From contig JAJFZO010000503.1 of assembly GCA_021397835.1 (NCBI GenBank), forward strand, positions 26,001-90,000: 64,000 bases of DNA, written 5' to 3'. The position numbers were made by a program, and so were the translations under genes. Source of the stretch: Moringa oleifera (lineage: Eukaryota > Streptophyta > Magnoliopsida > Brassicales > Moringaceae). The notes under the pieces are model-generated. The model did not search any database and was not told where the DNA came from. It saw only the letters and a program-made list of their open reading frames with translations. How positions within the stretch are numbered: the first letter of the stretch is position 1; every line of letters begins with the position of its first letter. Of the stretch, positions 12,901-25,231 are shown one piece after another.

Positions 12901-13659
12901 GTTAGCAACGAGCGAGCCACACAGCCAGCCTGGGCACCTCTACTGCCAAGGCCTCATAAGTGAGAAAAAACGTGGGCAAAGAAGCGAGAATAATCGTGGG
13001 ATAATGAGCTGGGATGTGGCTAGACAAGCTCGATGGTGTGGGCGGCAAAGCTAACGATGATGCATGCTACGTGAGGGCCAAATCGTTGGGGGGATTTTGA
13101 GAATGCGGAGTGCTTCTTCGTAGGGCCCTCGAGGCGGCAGACGTGGGGTTTGATCTTTACGCTCAGGCTTGCCGAGGTGGACTCATTGTGCAGCGTGACA
13201 GATCACACTATCGTCGTCCGTTAGCAACGAGCGAGCCACACGGCCAGCCTGGGCACCCCTACTGCCAAGGCCTCATAAGTGGGAAAAAACGTGGGCAAAG
13301 AAGCGAGAATAATCGTGGGATAATGAGCTGGGATGTGGCTAGACAAGGTCGATGGTGTGGTCGGCAAAGCTAACGATGATGCATGATACGTGAGGGCCAA
13401 ATTGTTGGGGGGAATTCGAGCATGCAGAGTGCTTCGTCGCAGGCCCTCGGGGTGACAGACGTGGGGTTGGATCTCGACGCTCATGCTTGCCTAGGCGGAC
13501 TCGTTGCACACCGTGATCGACGACACGATCGTCGACCGTGAGAAACGAGCGAGCCACACGGCCAGCCTGGGCACCCCTACTGCCAAGGCCTCGTTGGTGG
13601 GAAAAACGTGGGCAACGAAGCGAGAATAATCGTGGGATAATGAGCTGGGATGTGGCTAG

Positions 13660-14683
13660 ACAAGCTCGATGGTGTGGGCGGCAAAGCTAACGATGATTCA
13701 TGCTACGTGAGGGCCAAATCGTTGGGGGGATTTTGAGAATGTGGAGTGCTTCTTCGCAAGCCCTTGCGGTAGCAGACGTGGGGTTGTATCTCGACGCTCA
13801 GGCTTGCCTAGGCGGACACGATGCGCAGCACGATAGAAGACAGGATCGTCGTCCGTTAGCAACGAGCGAGCCACACGGCCTGCCTGGGCACCCCTACTGC
13901 CAAGGCCTCATAAGTGGGAAAAAACGTGGGCAAAAAAGCGAGAATAATCGTGGGATAATGAGCTGGGATGTGGCTAGACAAGCTCGATGGTGTGTGCGGC
14001 GAAGCTCACGATGTTGCATGCCACGTGAGGGCCAAATTGTTGGGGGGATTTCGAGCATGAGGAGTGCGGCGAAGCTCATGATGATGCATGCTACGTGAGG
14101 GCCAAATTGTTGGGGGGATTTCGAGCATGAGGAGTGCGTCATCGCAAGCCCTCGAGGCGGCAGACGTGGGGTTTGATCTCAGCGATCAGGCTTGCCTAGG
14201 TGGACTCGTTGTGCAGCGTGACCGATCACACTATCGTCGTCCGTTAGCAACGAGCGAGCCACACGGCCAGCCTGGGCACCCCTACTGCCAAGGCCTCATA
14301 AGTGAGAAAAAACGTGGGCAAAGAAGCGAGAATAATCGTGGGATAATGAGCTGGGATGTGGCTAGACAAGCTCGATGGTGTGGGCGGCAAAGCTAACGAT
14401 GATGCATGCTACGTGAGGGCCAAATCGTTGGGGGGATTTTGAGAATGCGGAGTGCTTCTTCGTAGGGCCCTCGAGCGGCAGACGTGGGGTTTGATCTTTA
14501 CGCTCAGGCTTGCCTAGGTGGACTCGTTGTGCAGCGTGACCGATCACACTATCGTCGTCCGTTAGCAACGAGCGAGCCACACGGCCAGCCTGGGCACCCC
14601 TACTGCCAAGGCCTCATAAGTAGGAAAAAACGTGGGCAAAGAAGCGAGAATAATCGTGGGATAATGAGCTGGGATGTGGCTAG
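13660..14683 (+). repeat. 1024-base HOR (D, B with 70-base insert, F), copy 1
   Basis: A D unit, a B unit carrying a 70-base internal duplication, and an F unit follow one another. The same order and the same insert repeat at 14684. This copy has lost one base at cctcgagcggc (near 14473). Confidence 0.9.
13994..14133 (+). repeat. 70-base tandem duplication inside a unit
   Basis: Bases 13994-14063 and 14064-14133 are direct copies that start at gtgcggcgaagctca and run to catgaggagt. The short word gtgcg sits both near the unit start and about 70 bases on, where the second copy continues as gtgcgtcatcgc. Out-of-register recombination or slippage at this five-base match explains the event. Confidence 0.9.
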
Positions 14684-15707
14684 ACAAGCTCGATGGTGTG
14701 GGCGGCAAAGCTAACGATGATGCATGCTACGTGAGGGCCAAATCGTTGGGGGGATTTTGAGAATGCGGAGTGCTTCTTCGCAAGCCCTTGCGGTAGCAGA
14801 CGTGGGGTTGTATCTCGACGCTCAGGCTTGCCTAGGCGGACACGATGCGCAGCACGATAGAAGACAGGATCGTCGTCCGTTAGCAACGAGCGAGCCACAC
14901 GGCCTGCCTGGGCACCCCTACTGCCAAGGCCTCATAAGTGGGAAAAAACGTGGGCAAAAAAGCGAGAATAATCGTGGGATAATGAGCTGGGATGTGGCTA
15001 GACAAGCTCGATGTGTGTGCGGCGAAGCTCACGATGTTGCATGCCACGTGAGGGCCAAATTGTTGGGGGGATTTCGAGCATGAGGAGTGCGGCGAAGCTC
15101 ACGATGATGCATGCTACGTGAGGGCCAAATTGTTGGGGGGATTTCGAGCATGAGGAGTGCGTCATCGCAAGCCCTCGAGGCGGCAGACGTGGGGTTTGAT
15201 CTCAGCGATCAGGCTTGCCTAGGTGGACTCGTTGTGCAGCGTGACCGATCACACTATCGTCGTCCGTTAGCAACAAGCGAGCCACACGGCCAGCCTGGGC
15301 ACCCCTACTGCCAAGGCCTCATAAGTGAGAAAAAACGTGGGCAAAGAAGCGAGAATAATCGTGGGATAATGAGCTGGGATGTGGCTAGACAAGCTCGATG
15401 GTGTGGGCGGCAAAGCTAACGATGATGCATGCTACGTGAGGGCCAAATCGTTGGGGGGATTTTGAGAATGCGGAGTGCTTCTTCGTAGGGCCCTCGAAGC
15501 GGCAGACATGGGGTTTGATCTTTACGCTCAGGCTTGCCTAGGTGGACTCGTTGTGCAGCATGACCGATCACACTATCGTCGTCCGTTAACAACGAGCGAG
15601 CCACACGGCCAACCTGGGCACCCCTACTGCCAAGGCCTCATAAGTAGGAAAAAACGTGGGCAAAGAAGCGAGAATAATCGTGGGATAATGAGCTGGGATG
15701 TGGCTAG
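14684..15707 (+). repeat. 1024-base HOR, copy 2
   Basis: Repeats 13660-14683 with the same D, B-plus-insert, F order. It has a private one-base loss near 15013 (cgatgtgtgtgcgg). Sharing of the insert shows that the insert preceded the 1024-base duplication. Confidence 0.9.
15017..15156 (+). repeat. Second instance of the 70-base internal duplication
   Basis: Same structure and breakpoint as 13994-14133, exactly 1023 bases downstream. The two 70-base units are 15017-15086 and 15087-15156. Confidence 0.9.
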
Positions 15708-17293
15708 ACAAGCTCGATGGTGTGTGCGGCGAAGCTCACGATGATGCATGCCACGTGAGGGCCAAATTGTTGGGGGGATTTCGAGCATGAGGAGTGCGTC
15801 ATCGCAAGCCCTCGAGGCGGCAGACGTGGGGTTTGATCTCAGCGATCAGGCTTGCCTAGGTGGACTCGTTGTGCAGCGTGACCGATCACACTATCGTCAT
15901 CCGTTAGCAACGAGCGAGTCACACGGCCAGCTTGGGCACCCCTACTGCCAAGGCCTCATCGTTGGGAAAAATGTCGGCAAAGAAGCGAGAATAATCGTGG
16001 GATAATGAGCTGGGATATGGCTAGACAAGCTCGATGGTGTGGGCGGCGAAGCTTACGATGATGCATGCTACGTGAGGGCCGAATCGTTGGGGGGATTTCT
16101 AGAATACGGAGTGTTTCTTCGCAGGCCCTTGATTCAGCAAACGTGGGGTTGGATCTCGACGCTCAGGCTTGCCAAGGCGGACTCGTTGTGCAGCGCGATA
16201 GAAGACACGATCGTCGGCCATTAGCAACAAGCGAGCCACACGGCCAGCCTGGGCACCCCTACTGCCAAGGCCTCATCGTTGGGAAAAATGTCTGCAAAGA
16301 AGCGAGAATAATCGTGGGATAATGAGCTGGGATATGGCTAGACAAGCTCGATGGTGTGGGCGGCGAAGCTTACGATGATGCATGCTACGTGAGGGCCGAA
16401 TCGTTGGGGGGATTTCGAGAATACGGAGTGTTTCTTCGCAGGCCCTTGATTCAGCAAACGTGGGGTTGGATCTCGACGCTCAGGCTTGCCTCGGTGGACT
16501 CGTTGCGCAGCGCGATCGAAGACATGATCGTCGGTCGTTAGCAACGAGCGAGCCACACGGCCAGCCTGGGCACCCCTATTGCCAAGGCCTCATCAGTGGG
16601 AAAAACGTGGCCAACGAAGCGAGAATAATCGTGGGATAACGAGCTGGGATGTGGCTAGACAAGCTCGATGGTGTGGGCGGCAAAGCTGACGATGATGCAT
16701 GCTACGTGAGGGCCAAATTGTTGGGGGGATTTCGAGCATGCAGAGTGCTTCGTCGCAGGCCCTCGAGGTGACAGACATGGGGTTGGATATCGACGCTCAT
16801 GCTTGCCTAGGCGGACTCGTTGCACAGCGCGATCGACGACACGATCGTCGACCGTTAGAAACGAGTGAGCCACACGGCCAGCCTGGGCACCCCTACTGCC
16901 AAGGCCTCGTTGGTGGGAAAAACATGGGCAACGAAGCGAGAATAATCGTGGGATAATGAGCTGGGATGTGGCTAGACAAGCTCGATGGTGTGGGCGGCAA
17001 AGCTAACGATGATGCATGCTACGTGAGGGCCAAATCGTTGGGGGGATTTTGAGAATGCGGAGTGCTTCTTCGCAAGCCCTTGAGGTAGCAGACGTGGGGT
17101 TGGATCTCGACGCTCAGGCTTGCCTAGGCGGACGCGTTGCGCAGCGCGATAGAAGACAGGATCGTCGTCCGTTAGCAACGAGCGAGCCACACGGCCAGCC
17201 TGGGCACCCCTACTGCCAAGGCCTCATGAGTGGGAAAAAACGTGGGCAAAGAAGCGACAATAATTGTGGGATAATGAGCTGGGATGTGGCTAG

Positions 17294-18246
17294 ACAAGCT
17301 CGATGGTGTGTGCGGCGAAGCTCACGATGATGCATGCTACGTGAGGGCCAAATTGTTGGGGGGATTTCGAGCATGCGGAGTGCGTCATCGTAGGCTCTCA
17401 AGGCGGCAGACGTGGGGTTTGATCTCGGCGCTTAGGCTTGCCTAGGTGGACTCGTTGTGCAGCGTGATCGATGACACTATCATCGTCCGTTAGCAACGAG
17501 CGAGCCACACGGCCAGCCTGGGCACCCCTACTGCCAAGGGCTCATCGGTGGGAAAAATGTCGGCAACGAAGCGAGAATAATCGTGGGATAATGAGCTTGG
17601 ATATGGCTAGACAAGCACGATGGTGTGGGCGGCGAAGCTAGCGATGATGCATGCTACGCGAGGGCCAAATCGTTGGGGGGATTTCGAGAATGCGGAGTGC
17701 TTCTTCGCAGGCCCTTGAGGCAGCAGACGTGGGGTTGGATCTCCACGCTCAGGCTTGCCTCGGTGGACTCGTTGCGCAGCGCGATCGAAGACATGGTCGT
17801 CGACCGTTAGCAACGAGCGAGCCACACGGCAAGCCTGGGCACCCCTACTGCCAAGGCCTCATCAGTGGGAAAAAACGTGGGCAACGAAGCGAGAATAATC
17901 GCGGGATAATGAGCTGGGATGTGGCTACACAAGCTTGACGGTGTGGGCGGGAAAGCTCACGATGATGCATGCTACGCGAGGGCTGAATCGTTGGGGGGAT
18001 TTCGAGAATGCGGAGTGCTTCTTCGCAGGCCCTTGAGGCAGCAGACGTGGGGTTGGGTCTCGACGCTCAGGCTTGCCTCGGTGGACTCGTTGCGCAGCGC
18101 GATCGAAGACATGATCGTCGACCGTTAGCAACGAGCGAGCCACACGGCCAGCCTGGGCACCCCTACTGCCAAGGCCTCATAAGTGGGAAAAAACGTGGGC
18201 AAAGAAGCGACAATAATAGTGGGATAATGAGCTGGGATGTGGCTAG
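17294..18246 (+). repeat. 953-base three-unit HOR, copy 1 in the left half
   Basis: The order is a B unit (tgcgtcatcgtaggc, gcgcttaggc), an A unit (ctccacgctcagg, gaagacatggtcgtcg) and a unit starting cacaagcttgacgg. It is followed by two further copies with period 953. Confidence 0.9.
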
Positions 18247-19199
18247 ACAAGCTCGATGGTGTGTGCGGCGAAGCTCACGATGATGCATGCTACGTGAGGG
18301 CCAAATTATTGAGGGGATTTCGAGCATGCGGAGTGCGTCATCGTAGGCCCTCAAGGCGGCAGACGTGGGGTTTGATCTCGGCGCTTAGGCTTGCCTAGGT
18401 GTACTCGTTGTGCAGCGTGATCGATGACACGATCATCATCCGTTAGCAACGAGCGAGCCACACGGCCAGCCTGGGCACCCCTACTGCCAAGGGCTCATCG
18501 GTGGGAAAAATGTCGGCAACGAAGCGAGAATAATCGTGGCATAATGAGCTTGGATATGGCTAGACAAGCTCGATGGTGTGGGCTGCGAAGCTCACGATGA
18601 TGCATGCTACGCGAGGGCCAAATCGTTGGGGGGATTTCGAGAATGCGGAGTGCTTCTTCGCAGGCCCTTAAGGCAGCAGACGTGGGGTTGGATCTCCACG
18701 CTCAGGCCTGCCTCGGTGGACTCGTTGCGCAGCGCGATCGAAGACATGGTCGTCGACCGTTAGCAACGAGCGAGCCACACGGCCAGCCTGGGCACCCCTA
18801 CTGCCAAGGCCTCATCAGTCGGAAAAAACGTGGGCAACGAAGCGAGAATAATCGCGGGATAATGAGCTGGGATGTGGCTACACAAGCTTGACGGTGTGGG
18901 CGGCAAAGCTCACGATAATGCATGCTACGCGAGGGCCGAATCTTTGGGGGGATTTCGAGAATGCGGAGTGCTTCTTCGCAGGCCCTTGAGGTAGCAGACG
19001 TGGGGTTGGATCTCGACGCTCAGGCTTGCCTAGGCGAACTCATTGCGTAGCGCGATCGACGACACGATCGTCGACCGTTAGAAACGAGCGAGCCACGCGG
19101 CCAGCTTGGGCACCCCTACTGCCAAGGCCTCATAAGTGGGAAAAAACGTGGGCAAAGAAGCGAGAATAATAGTGGGATAATGAGCTGGGATGTGGCTAG
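18247..19199 (+). repeat. 953-base HOR, copy 2 in the left half
   Basis: Same three-unit order. The B unit has the private form aaattattgagggg, shared with the next copy. The third unit is C-like on the right (ttgcgtagcgcgatcgacg, ttagaaac). Confidence 0.9.
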
Positions 19200-20152
19200 A
19201 CAAGCTCGATGGTGTGTGCGGCGAAGCTCACGATGATGCATGCTACGTGAGGGCCAAATTATTGAGGGGATTTCGAGCATGCGGAGTGCGTCATCGTAGG
19301 CCCTCAAGGCGGCAGACGTGGGGTTTGATCTCGGCGCTTAGGCTTGCCTAGGTGTACTCGTTGTGCAGCGTGACCGATGACACGATCATCGTCCGTTAGC
19401 AACGAGCGAGCCACACGGCCAGCCTGGGCACCCCTACTGCCAAGGGCTCATCGGTGGGAAAAATGTCGGCAACGAAGCGAGAATAATCGTGGGATAATGA
19501 GCTTGGATATGGCTAGACAAGCTCGATGGTGTGGGCTGCGAAGCTCACGATGATGCATGCTACGCGAGGGCCAAATCGTTGGGGGGATTTCGAGAATGCG
19601 GAGTGCTTCTTCGCAGGCCCTTAAGGCAGCAGACGTGGGGTTGGATCTCCACGCTCAGGCCTGCCTCGGTGGACTCGTTGCGCAGCGCGATCGAAGACAT
19701 GGTCGTCGACCGTTAGCAACGAGCGAGCCACACGGCCAGCCTGGGCACCCCTACTGCCAAGGCCTCATCAGTCGGAAAAAACGTGGGCAACGAAGCGAGA
19801 ATAATCGCGGGATAATGAGCTGGGATGTGGCTACACAAGCTTGACGGTGTGGGCGGCAAAGCTCACGATGATGCATGCTACGCGAGGGCCGAATCTTTGG
19901 GAGGATTTCGAGAATGCGGAGTGCTTCTTCGCAGGCCCTTGAGGTAGCAGACGTGGGGTTGGATCTCGACGCTCAGGCTTGCCTAGGCGGACTCATTGCG
20001 TAGCGCGATCGACGACACGATCGTCGACCGTTAGAAACGAGCGAGCCACGCGGCCAGCTTGGGCACCCCTACTGCCAAGGCCTCATAAGTGGGAAAAAAC
20101 GTGGGCAAAGAAGCGAGAATAATAGTGGGATAATGAGCTGGGATGTGGCTAG
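19200..20152 (+). repeat. 953-base HOR, copy 3 in the left half
   Basis: Nearly identical to 18247-19199. One visible change is the G run of the third unit (tttgggaggattt near 19897). Confidence 0.9.
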
Positions 20153-21421
20153 ACAAGCTCGATGGTGTGTGCGGCGAAGCTCACGATGATGCATGCTACG
20201 TGAGGGCCGAATCGTTGGGGGGATTTCGAGAATACGGAGTGTTTCTTCGTAGGCCCTTGATTCAGCAAACGTGGGGTTGGATCTCGACGCTCAGGCTTGC
20301 CAAGGCGGACTCGTTGTGCAGCGCGATAGAAGACACGATCGTCGGCCATTTGCAACAAGCGAGCCACACGGCCAGCCTGGGCACCCCTACTGCCAAGGCC
20401 TCATCGTTGGGAAAAATGTCGGCAAAGAAGCGAGAATAATCGTGGGATAATGAGCTGGGATATGGCTAGACAAGCTCGATGGTGTGGGCGGCGAAGCTTA
20501 CGATGATGCATGCTACGTGAGGGCCGAATCGTTGGGGGGATTTCGAGAATACGGAGTGTTTCTTCGCAGGCCCTTGATTCAGCAAACGTGGGGTTGGATC
20601 TCGACGCTCAGGCTTGCCTCGGTGGACTCGTTGCGCAGCGCGATCGAAGACATGATCGTCGGTCGTTAGCAACGAGCGAGCCACACGGCCAGCCTGGGCA
20701 CCCCTATTGCCAAGGCCTCATCAGTGGGAAAAACGTGGCCAACGAAGCGAGAATAATCGTGGGATAACGAGCTGGGATGTGGCTAGACAAGCTCGATGGT
20801 GTGGGCGGCAAAGCTGACGATGATGCATGCTACGTGAGGGCCAAATTGTTGGGGGGATTTCGAGCATGCAGAGTGCTTCGTCGCAGGCCCTCGAGGTGAC
20901 AGACATGGGGTTGGATATCAACGCTCATGCTTGCCTAGGCGGACTCGTTGCACAGCGCGATCGACGACACGATCGTCGACCGTTAGAAACGAGTGAGCCA
21001 CACGGCCAGCCTGGGCACCCCTACTGCCAAGGCCTCGTTGGTGGGAAAAACATGGGCAACGAAGCGAGAATAATCGTGGGATAATGAGCTGGGATGTGGC
21101 TAGACAAGCTCGATGGTGTGGGCGGCAAAGCTAACGATGATGCATGCTACGTGAGGGCCAAATCGTTGGGGGGATTTTGAGAATGCGGAGTGCTTCTTCG
21201 CAAGCCCTTGAGGTAGCAGACGTGGGGTTGGATCTCGACGCTCAGGCTTGCCTAGGCGGACACGTTGCGTAGCGCGATAGAAGACAGGATCGTCGTCCGT
21301 TAGCAACGAGCGAGCCACACAGCCAGCCTGGGCACCCCTACTGCCAACGCCTCATAAGTGGGAAAAAACGTGGGCAAAGAAGCGACAATAACCGTGGGAT
21401 AATGAGCTGGGATGAGGCTAG

Positions 21422-22374
21422 ACAAGCTCGATGGTGTGTGCGGCAAAGCTCACGATGATGCATTCTACGTGAGGGCCAAATTTTTGGGGGGATTTCGAGC
21501 ATGCGGAGTGCGTCATCGCAGGCCCTCGAGGCGACAGACGTGGGGTTTGATCTCGGCGCTTAGGCTTGCCTAGGTGGACTCGTTGTGTAGTGCGATCGAT
21601 GACACTATCGTCGTCCGTTAGCAACGAGCGAGCCACACGGCCAGCCTAGGCACCCCTACTGCCAAGGGCTCATCGGTGGGAGAAATGTCGGCAACGAAGC
21701 GAGAATAATCGTGAGATAATGAGCTTGGATATGGCTAGACAAGCTCGATGGTGTGGGCGGCGAAGCTCACGATGATGCATGCTACGCGAGGGCCAAATCG
21801 TTGGGGGGATTTCGAGAATGCGGAGTGCTTCTTCGCAGGCCCTTGAGGCAGCAGACGTGGGGTTGGATCTCCACGCTCAGGCTTGCCTCGGTGGACTCGT
21901 TGCGCAGCGCGATCGAAGACATGGTCGTCGACCGTTAGCAACGAGCGAGCCACACGGCAAGCCTGGGCACCCCTACTGCCAAGGCCTCATCAGTGGGAAA
22001 AAACGTGGGCAACGAAGCGAGAATAATCGCGGGATAATGAGCTGGGATGTGGCTACACAAGCTTGACGGTGTGGGCGGGAAAGCTCACGATGATGCATGC
22101 TACGCGAGGGCCGAATCGTTGGGGGGATTTCGAGAATGCGGAGTGCTTCTTCGCAGGCCCTTGAGGCAGCAGACGTGGGGTTGGGTCTCGACGCTCAGGC
22201 TTGCCTCGGTGGACTCGTTGCGCAGCGCGATCGAAGACATGATCGTCAGTCGTTAGCAACGAGCGAGCCACACGGCCAGCCTGGGCACCCCTACTGCCAA
22301 GGCCTCATGAGTGGGAAAAAACGTGGGCAAAGAAGCGACAATAATCGTGGGATAATGAGCTGGGATGTGGCTTG
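21422..22374 (+). repeat. 953-base HOR, copy 1 in the right half
   Basis: Counterpart of 17294-18246 at +4128. Its B unit has private changes (gatgcattctacg, gtgtagtgcgatcgatg). Confidence 0.88.
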
Positions 22375-23327
22375 ACAAGCTCGATGGTGTGTGCGGCGAA
22401 GCTCACGATGATGCATGCTACGTGAGGGCCAAATTATTGAGGGGATTTCGAGCATGCGGAGTGCGTCATCGTAGGCCCTCAAGGCGGCAGACGTGGGGTT
22501 TGATCTCGGCGCTTAGGCTTGCCTAGGTGTACTCGTTGTGCAGCGTGATCGATGACACGATCATCATCCGTTAGCAACGAGCGAGCCACACGGCCAGCCT
22601 GGGCACCCCTACTGCCAAGGGCTCATCGGTGGGAAAAATGTCGGCAACGAAGCGAGAATAATCGTGGCATAATGAGCTTGGATATGGCTAGACAAGCTCG
22701 ATGGTGTGGGCTGCGAAGCTCACGATGATGCATGCTACGCGAGGGCCAAATCGTTGGGGGGATTTCGAGAATGCGGAGTGCTTCTTCGCAGGCCCTTGAG
22801 GCAGCAGACGTGGGGTTGGATCTCCACGCTCAGGCCTGCCTCGGTGGACTCGTTGCGCAGCGCGATCGAAGACATGGTCGTCGACCGTTAGCAACGAGCG
22901 AGCCACACGGCCAGCCTGGGCACCCCTACTGCCAAGGCCTCATCAGTCGGAAAAAACGTGGGCAACGAAGCGAGAATAATCGCGGGATAATGAGCTGGGA
23001 TGTGGCTACACAAGCTTGACGGTGTGGGCGGCAAAGCTCACGATAATGCATGCTACGCGAGGGCCGAATCTTTGGGGGGATTTCGAGAATGCGGAGTGCT
23101 TCTTCGCAGGCCCTTGAGGTAGCAGACGTGGGGTTGGATCTCGACGCTCAGGCTTGCCTAGGCGGACTCATTGCGTAGCGCGATCGACGACACGATCGTC
23201 ACCCGTTAGAAACGAGCGAGCCACGCGGCCAGCTTGGGCACCCCTACTGCCAAGGCCTCATAAGTGGGAAAAAACGTGGGCAAAGAAGCGAGAATAATAG
23301 CGGGATAATGAGCTGGGATGTGGCTAG
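22375..23327 (+). repeat. 953-base HOR, copy 2 in the right half
   Basis: Counterpart of 18247-19199 at +4128. It begins after the variant ggcttgacaag in place of ggctagacaag. Confidence 0.88.
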
Positions 23328-24280
23328 ACAAGCTCGATGGTGTGTGCGGCGAAGCTCACGATGATGCATGCTACGTGAGGGCCAAATTATTGAGGGGATT
23401 TCGAGCATGCGGAGTGCGTCATCGTAGGCCCTCAAGGCGGCAGACGTGGGGTTTGATCTCGGCGCTTAGGCTTGCCTAGGTGGACTCGTTGTGCAGCGTG
23501 ATCGATGACACTATCATCGTCCGTTAGCAACGAGCGAGCCACACGGCCAGCCTGGGCACCCCTACTGCCAAGGGCTCATCGGTGGGAAAAATGTCGGCAA
23601 CGAAGCGAGAATAATCGTGGGATAATGAGCTTGGATATGGCTAGACAAGCTCGATGGTGTGGGCTGCGAAGCTCACGATGATGCATGCTACGCGAGGGCC
23701 AAATCGTTGGGGGGATTTTGAGAATGCGGAGTGCTTCTTCGCAGGCCCTTGAGGCAGCAGACGTGGGGTTGGATCTCCACGCTCAGGCCTGCCTCGGTGG
23801 AGTCGTTGCGCAGCGCGATCGAAGACATGGTCGTCGACCGTTAGCAACGAGCGAGCCACACGGCCAGCCTGGGCACCCCTACTGCCAAGGCCTCATCAGT
23901 CGGAAAAAACGTGGGCAACGAAGCGAGAATAATCGCGGGATAATGAGCTGGGATGTGGCTACACAAGCTTGACAGTGTGGGCGGCAAAGCTCACGATGAT
24001 GCATGCTACGCGAGGGCCGAATCTTTGGGGGGATTTCGAGAATGCGGAGTGCTTCTTCGCAGGCCCTTGAGGTAGCAGACGTGGGGTTGGATCTCGACGC
24101 TCAGGCTTGCCTAGGCGGACTCATTGCGTAGCGCGATCGACGACACGATCGTCGACCGTTAGAAACGAGCGAGCCACGCGGCCAGCTTGGGCACCCCTAC
24201 TGCCAAGGCCTCATAAGTGGGAAAAAACGTGGGCAAAGAAGCGAGAATAATAGTGGGATAATGAGCTGGGATGTGGCTAG
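23328..24280 (+). repeat. 953-base HOR, copy 3 in the right half
   Basis: Counterpart of 19200-20152 at +4128. One base change makes gtggagtcgttgcg where sister copies have gtggactcgttgcg. Confidence 0.88.
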
Positions 24281-24914
24281 ACAAGCTCGATGGTGTGTGC
24301 GGCGAAGCTCACGATGATGCATGCTACGTGAGGGCCAAATTGTTAGGGGGATTTCGAGGATGCGGAGTGCTTCGTCGCAGGCCCTTGAGGTGGCAGACGT
24401 GGGGTTGGATCTCGACGCTCAGGCTTGCCAAGGCGGACTCGTTGTGCAGCGCGATAGAAGACACTATCGTCGGCCATTAGCAACGAGCGAGCCACACGGC
24501 CAGGCTGGGCACCCCTGCTGCCAAGGCCTCATCGTTGGGAAAAATGTCGGCAAAGAAGCGAGAATAATTGTGGGATAATGAGCTGGGATGTGGCTAGACA
24601 GGCTCGATGGTGTGTGCGGCGAAGCTCACGATGATGCATGCTACGTGAGGGCCAAATTGTTGGGGGGATTTCGAGCATGCGGAGTGCTTCGTCGCAGGCC
24701 CTTGAGGTGGCAGACGTGGGGTTGGATCTCGACGCTCAGGCTTGCCTTGGCGGACACGTTGCGCAGCGCGATGGAAGACAGGATCGTCGTCCGTTAGCAA
24801 TGAGCGAGCCACACGGCCAGCCTGGGCACCCCTACTCCCAAGGCGTCATCGGTGGGAAAAATGTCGGCAACGAAGCAAGAATAATCGTGCGATAATGAGA
24901 TGGGATGTGGCTAG

Positions 24915-25231
24915 ACAAGCTTGATGGTGTGGGGGGTGAAGCTAACAATGATGCGTGCTACGTGAGGGCCAAATTATTGGGGGGATTTCGAGCATGCGGA
25001 GTGCTTCATCGTAGGCCCTCGAGGCGACAGACGTGGGGTTTGATCTCGACGCTCAGGCTTGCCTAGGTGGACTCATTGTGCAGCGTGATCGATGACACTA
25101 TCGTCGTCCATTAGCAATGAGCGAGCCACACGGCCAGCCTGGGCACCCCTACTCCCAAGGCGTCATCGGTGGGAAAAATGTTGGCAACGAAGCGAGAATA
25201 ATCGTGCGATAATGAGGTGGGATGTGGCTAG
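24915..25231 (+). repeat. Representative E-family unit
   Basis: The E variant is confined to about the first 40 bases of the unit (aagcttgatgg, six G bases, agctaacaatgatgcgtgc). The rest of this unit is B-like (ggtttgatctc, gtgcagcgtgatcgatgac). Other E units carry C-like right parts, so the E start has recombined onto several backgrounds. Confidence 0.8.

Larger units (their letters stand above)
3811..13659 (+). repeat. Mixed A/B/C/D/F units with long-range copies
   Basis: About 31 units lie here without one fixed short HOR. Longer copies are visible. Segment 1586-2522 resembles 7304-8240 (offset about 5718, 18 units). Bases 4803-5378 resemble 8935-9510 (offset about 4132, 13 units). Bases 10480-10800 resemble 13339-13660 (offset 2859, nine units). 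C-then-D pairs recur at 3811, 4446/8260 and 12071. I see no other kind of sequence in this stretch. Confidence 0.85.
16081..20208 (+). repeat. 13-unit (4128-base) tandem duplication, copy 1
   Basis: Matching landmarks here and at +4128 include units with ccttgattcagcaaacg (16447/20575), the cgtggccaacg unit (16605/20733), gacatggggttggatat (16773/20901), and the whole run of 953-base repeats. The copies differ at scattered single bases only. The left limit is where gagggcc is followed by gaatcgtt. Confidence 0.93.
20209..24336 (+). repeat. 13-unit tandem duplication, copy 2
   Basis: Directly follows copy 1 with an offset of 4128. The sequences before 20209 and before 24337 are the same (a tgtgtgcggcgaagctcacg unit start). 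After gagggcc, 20209 continues gaatcgttg like 16081, while 24337 continues aaattgttag. This places the exchange in a shared tract ending at gagggcc. Confidence 0.93.
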
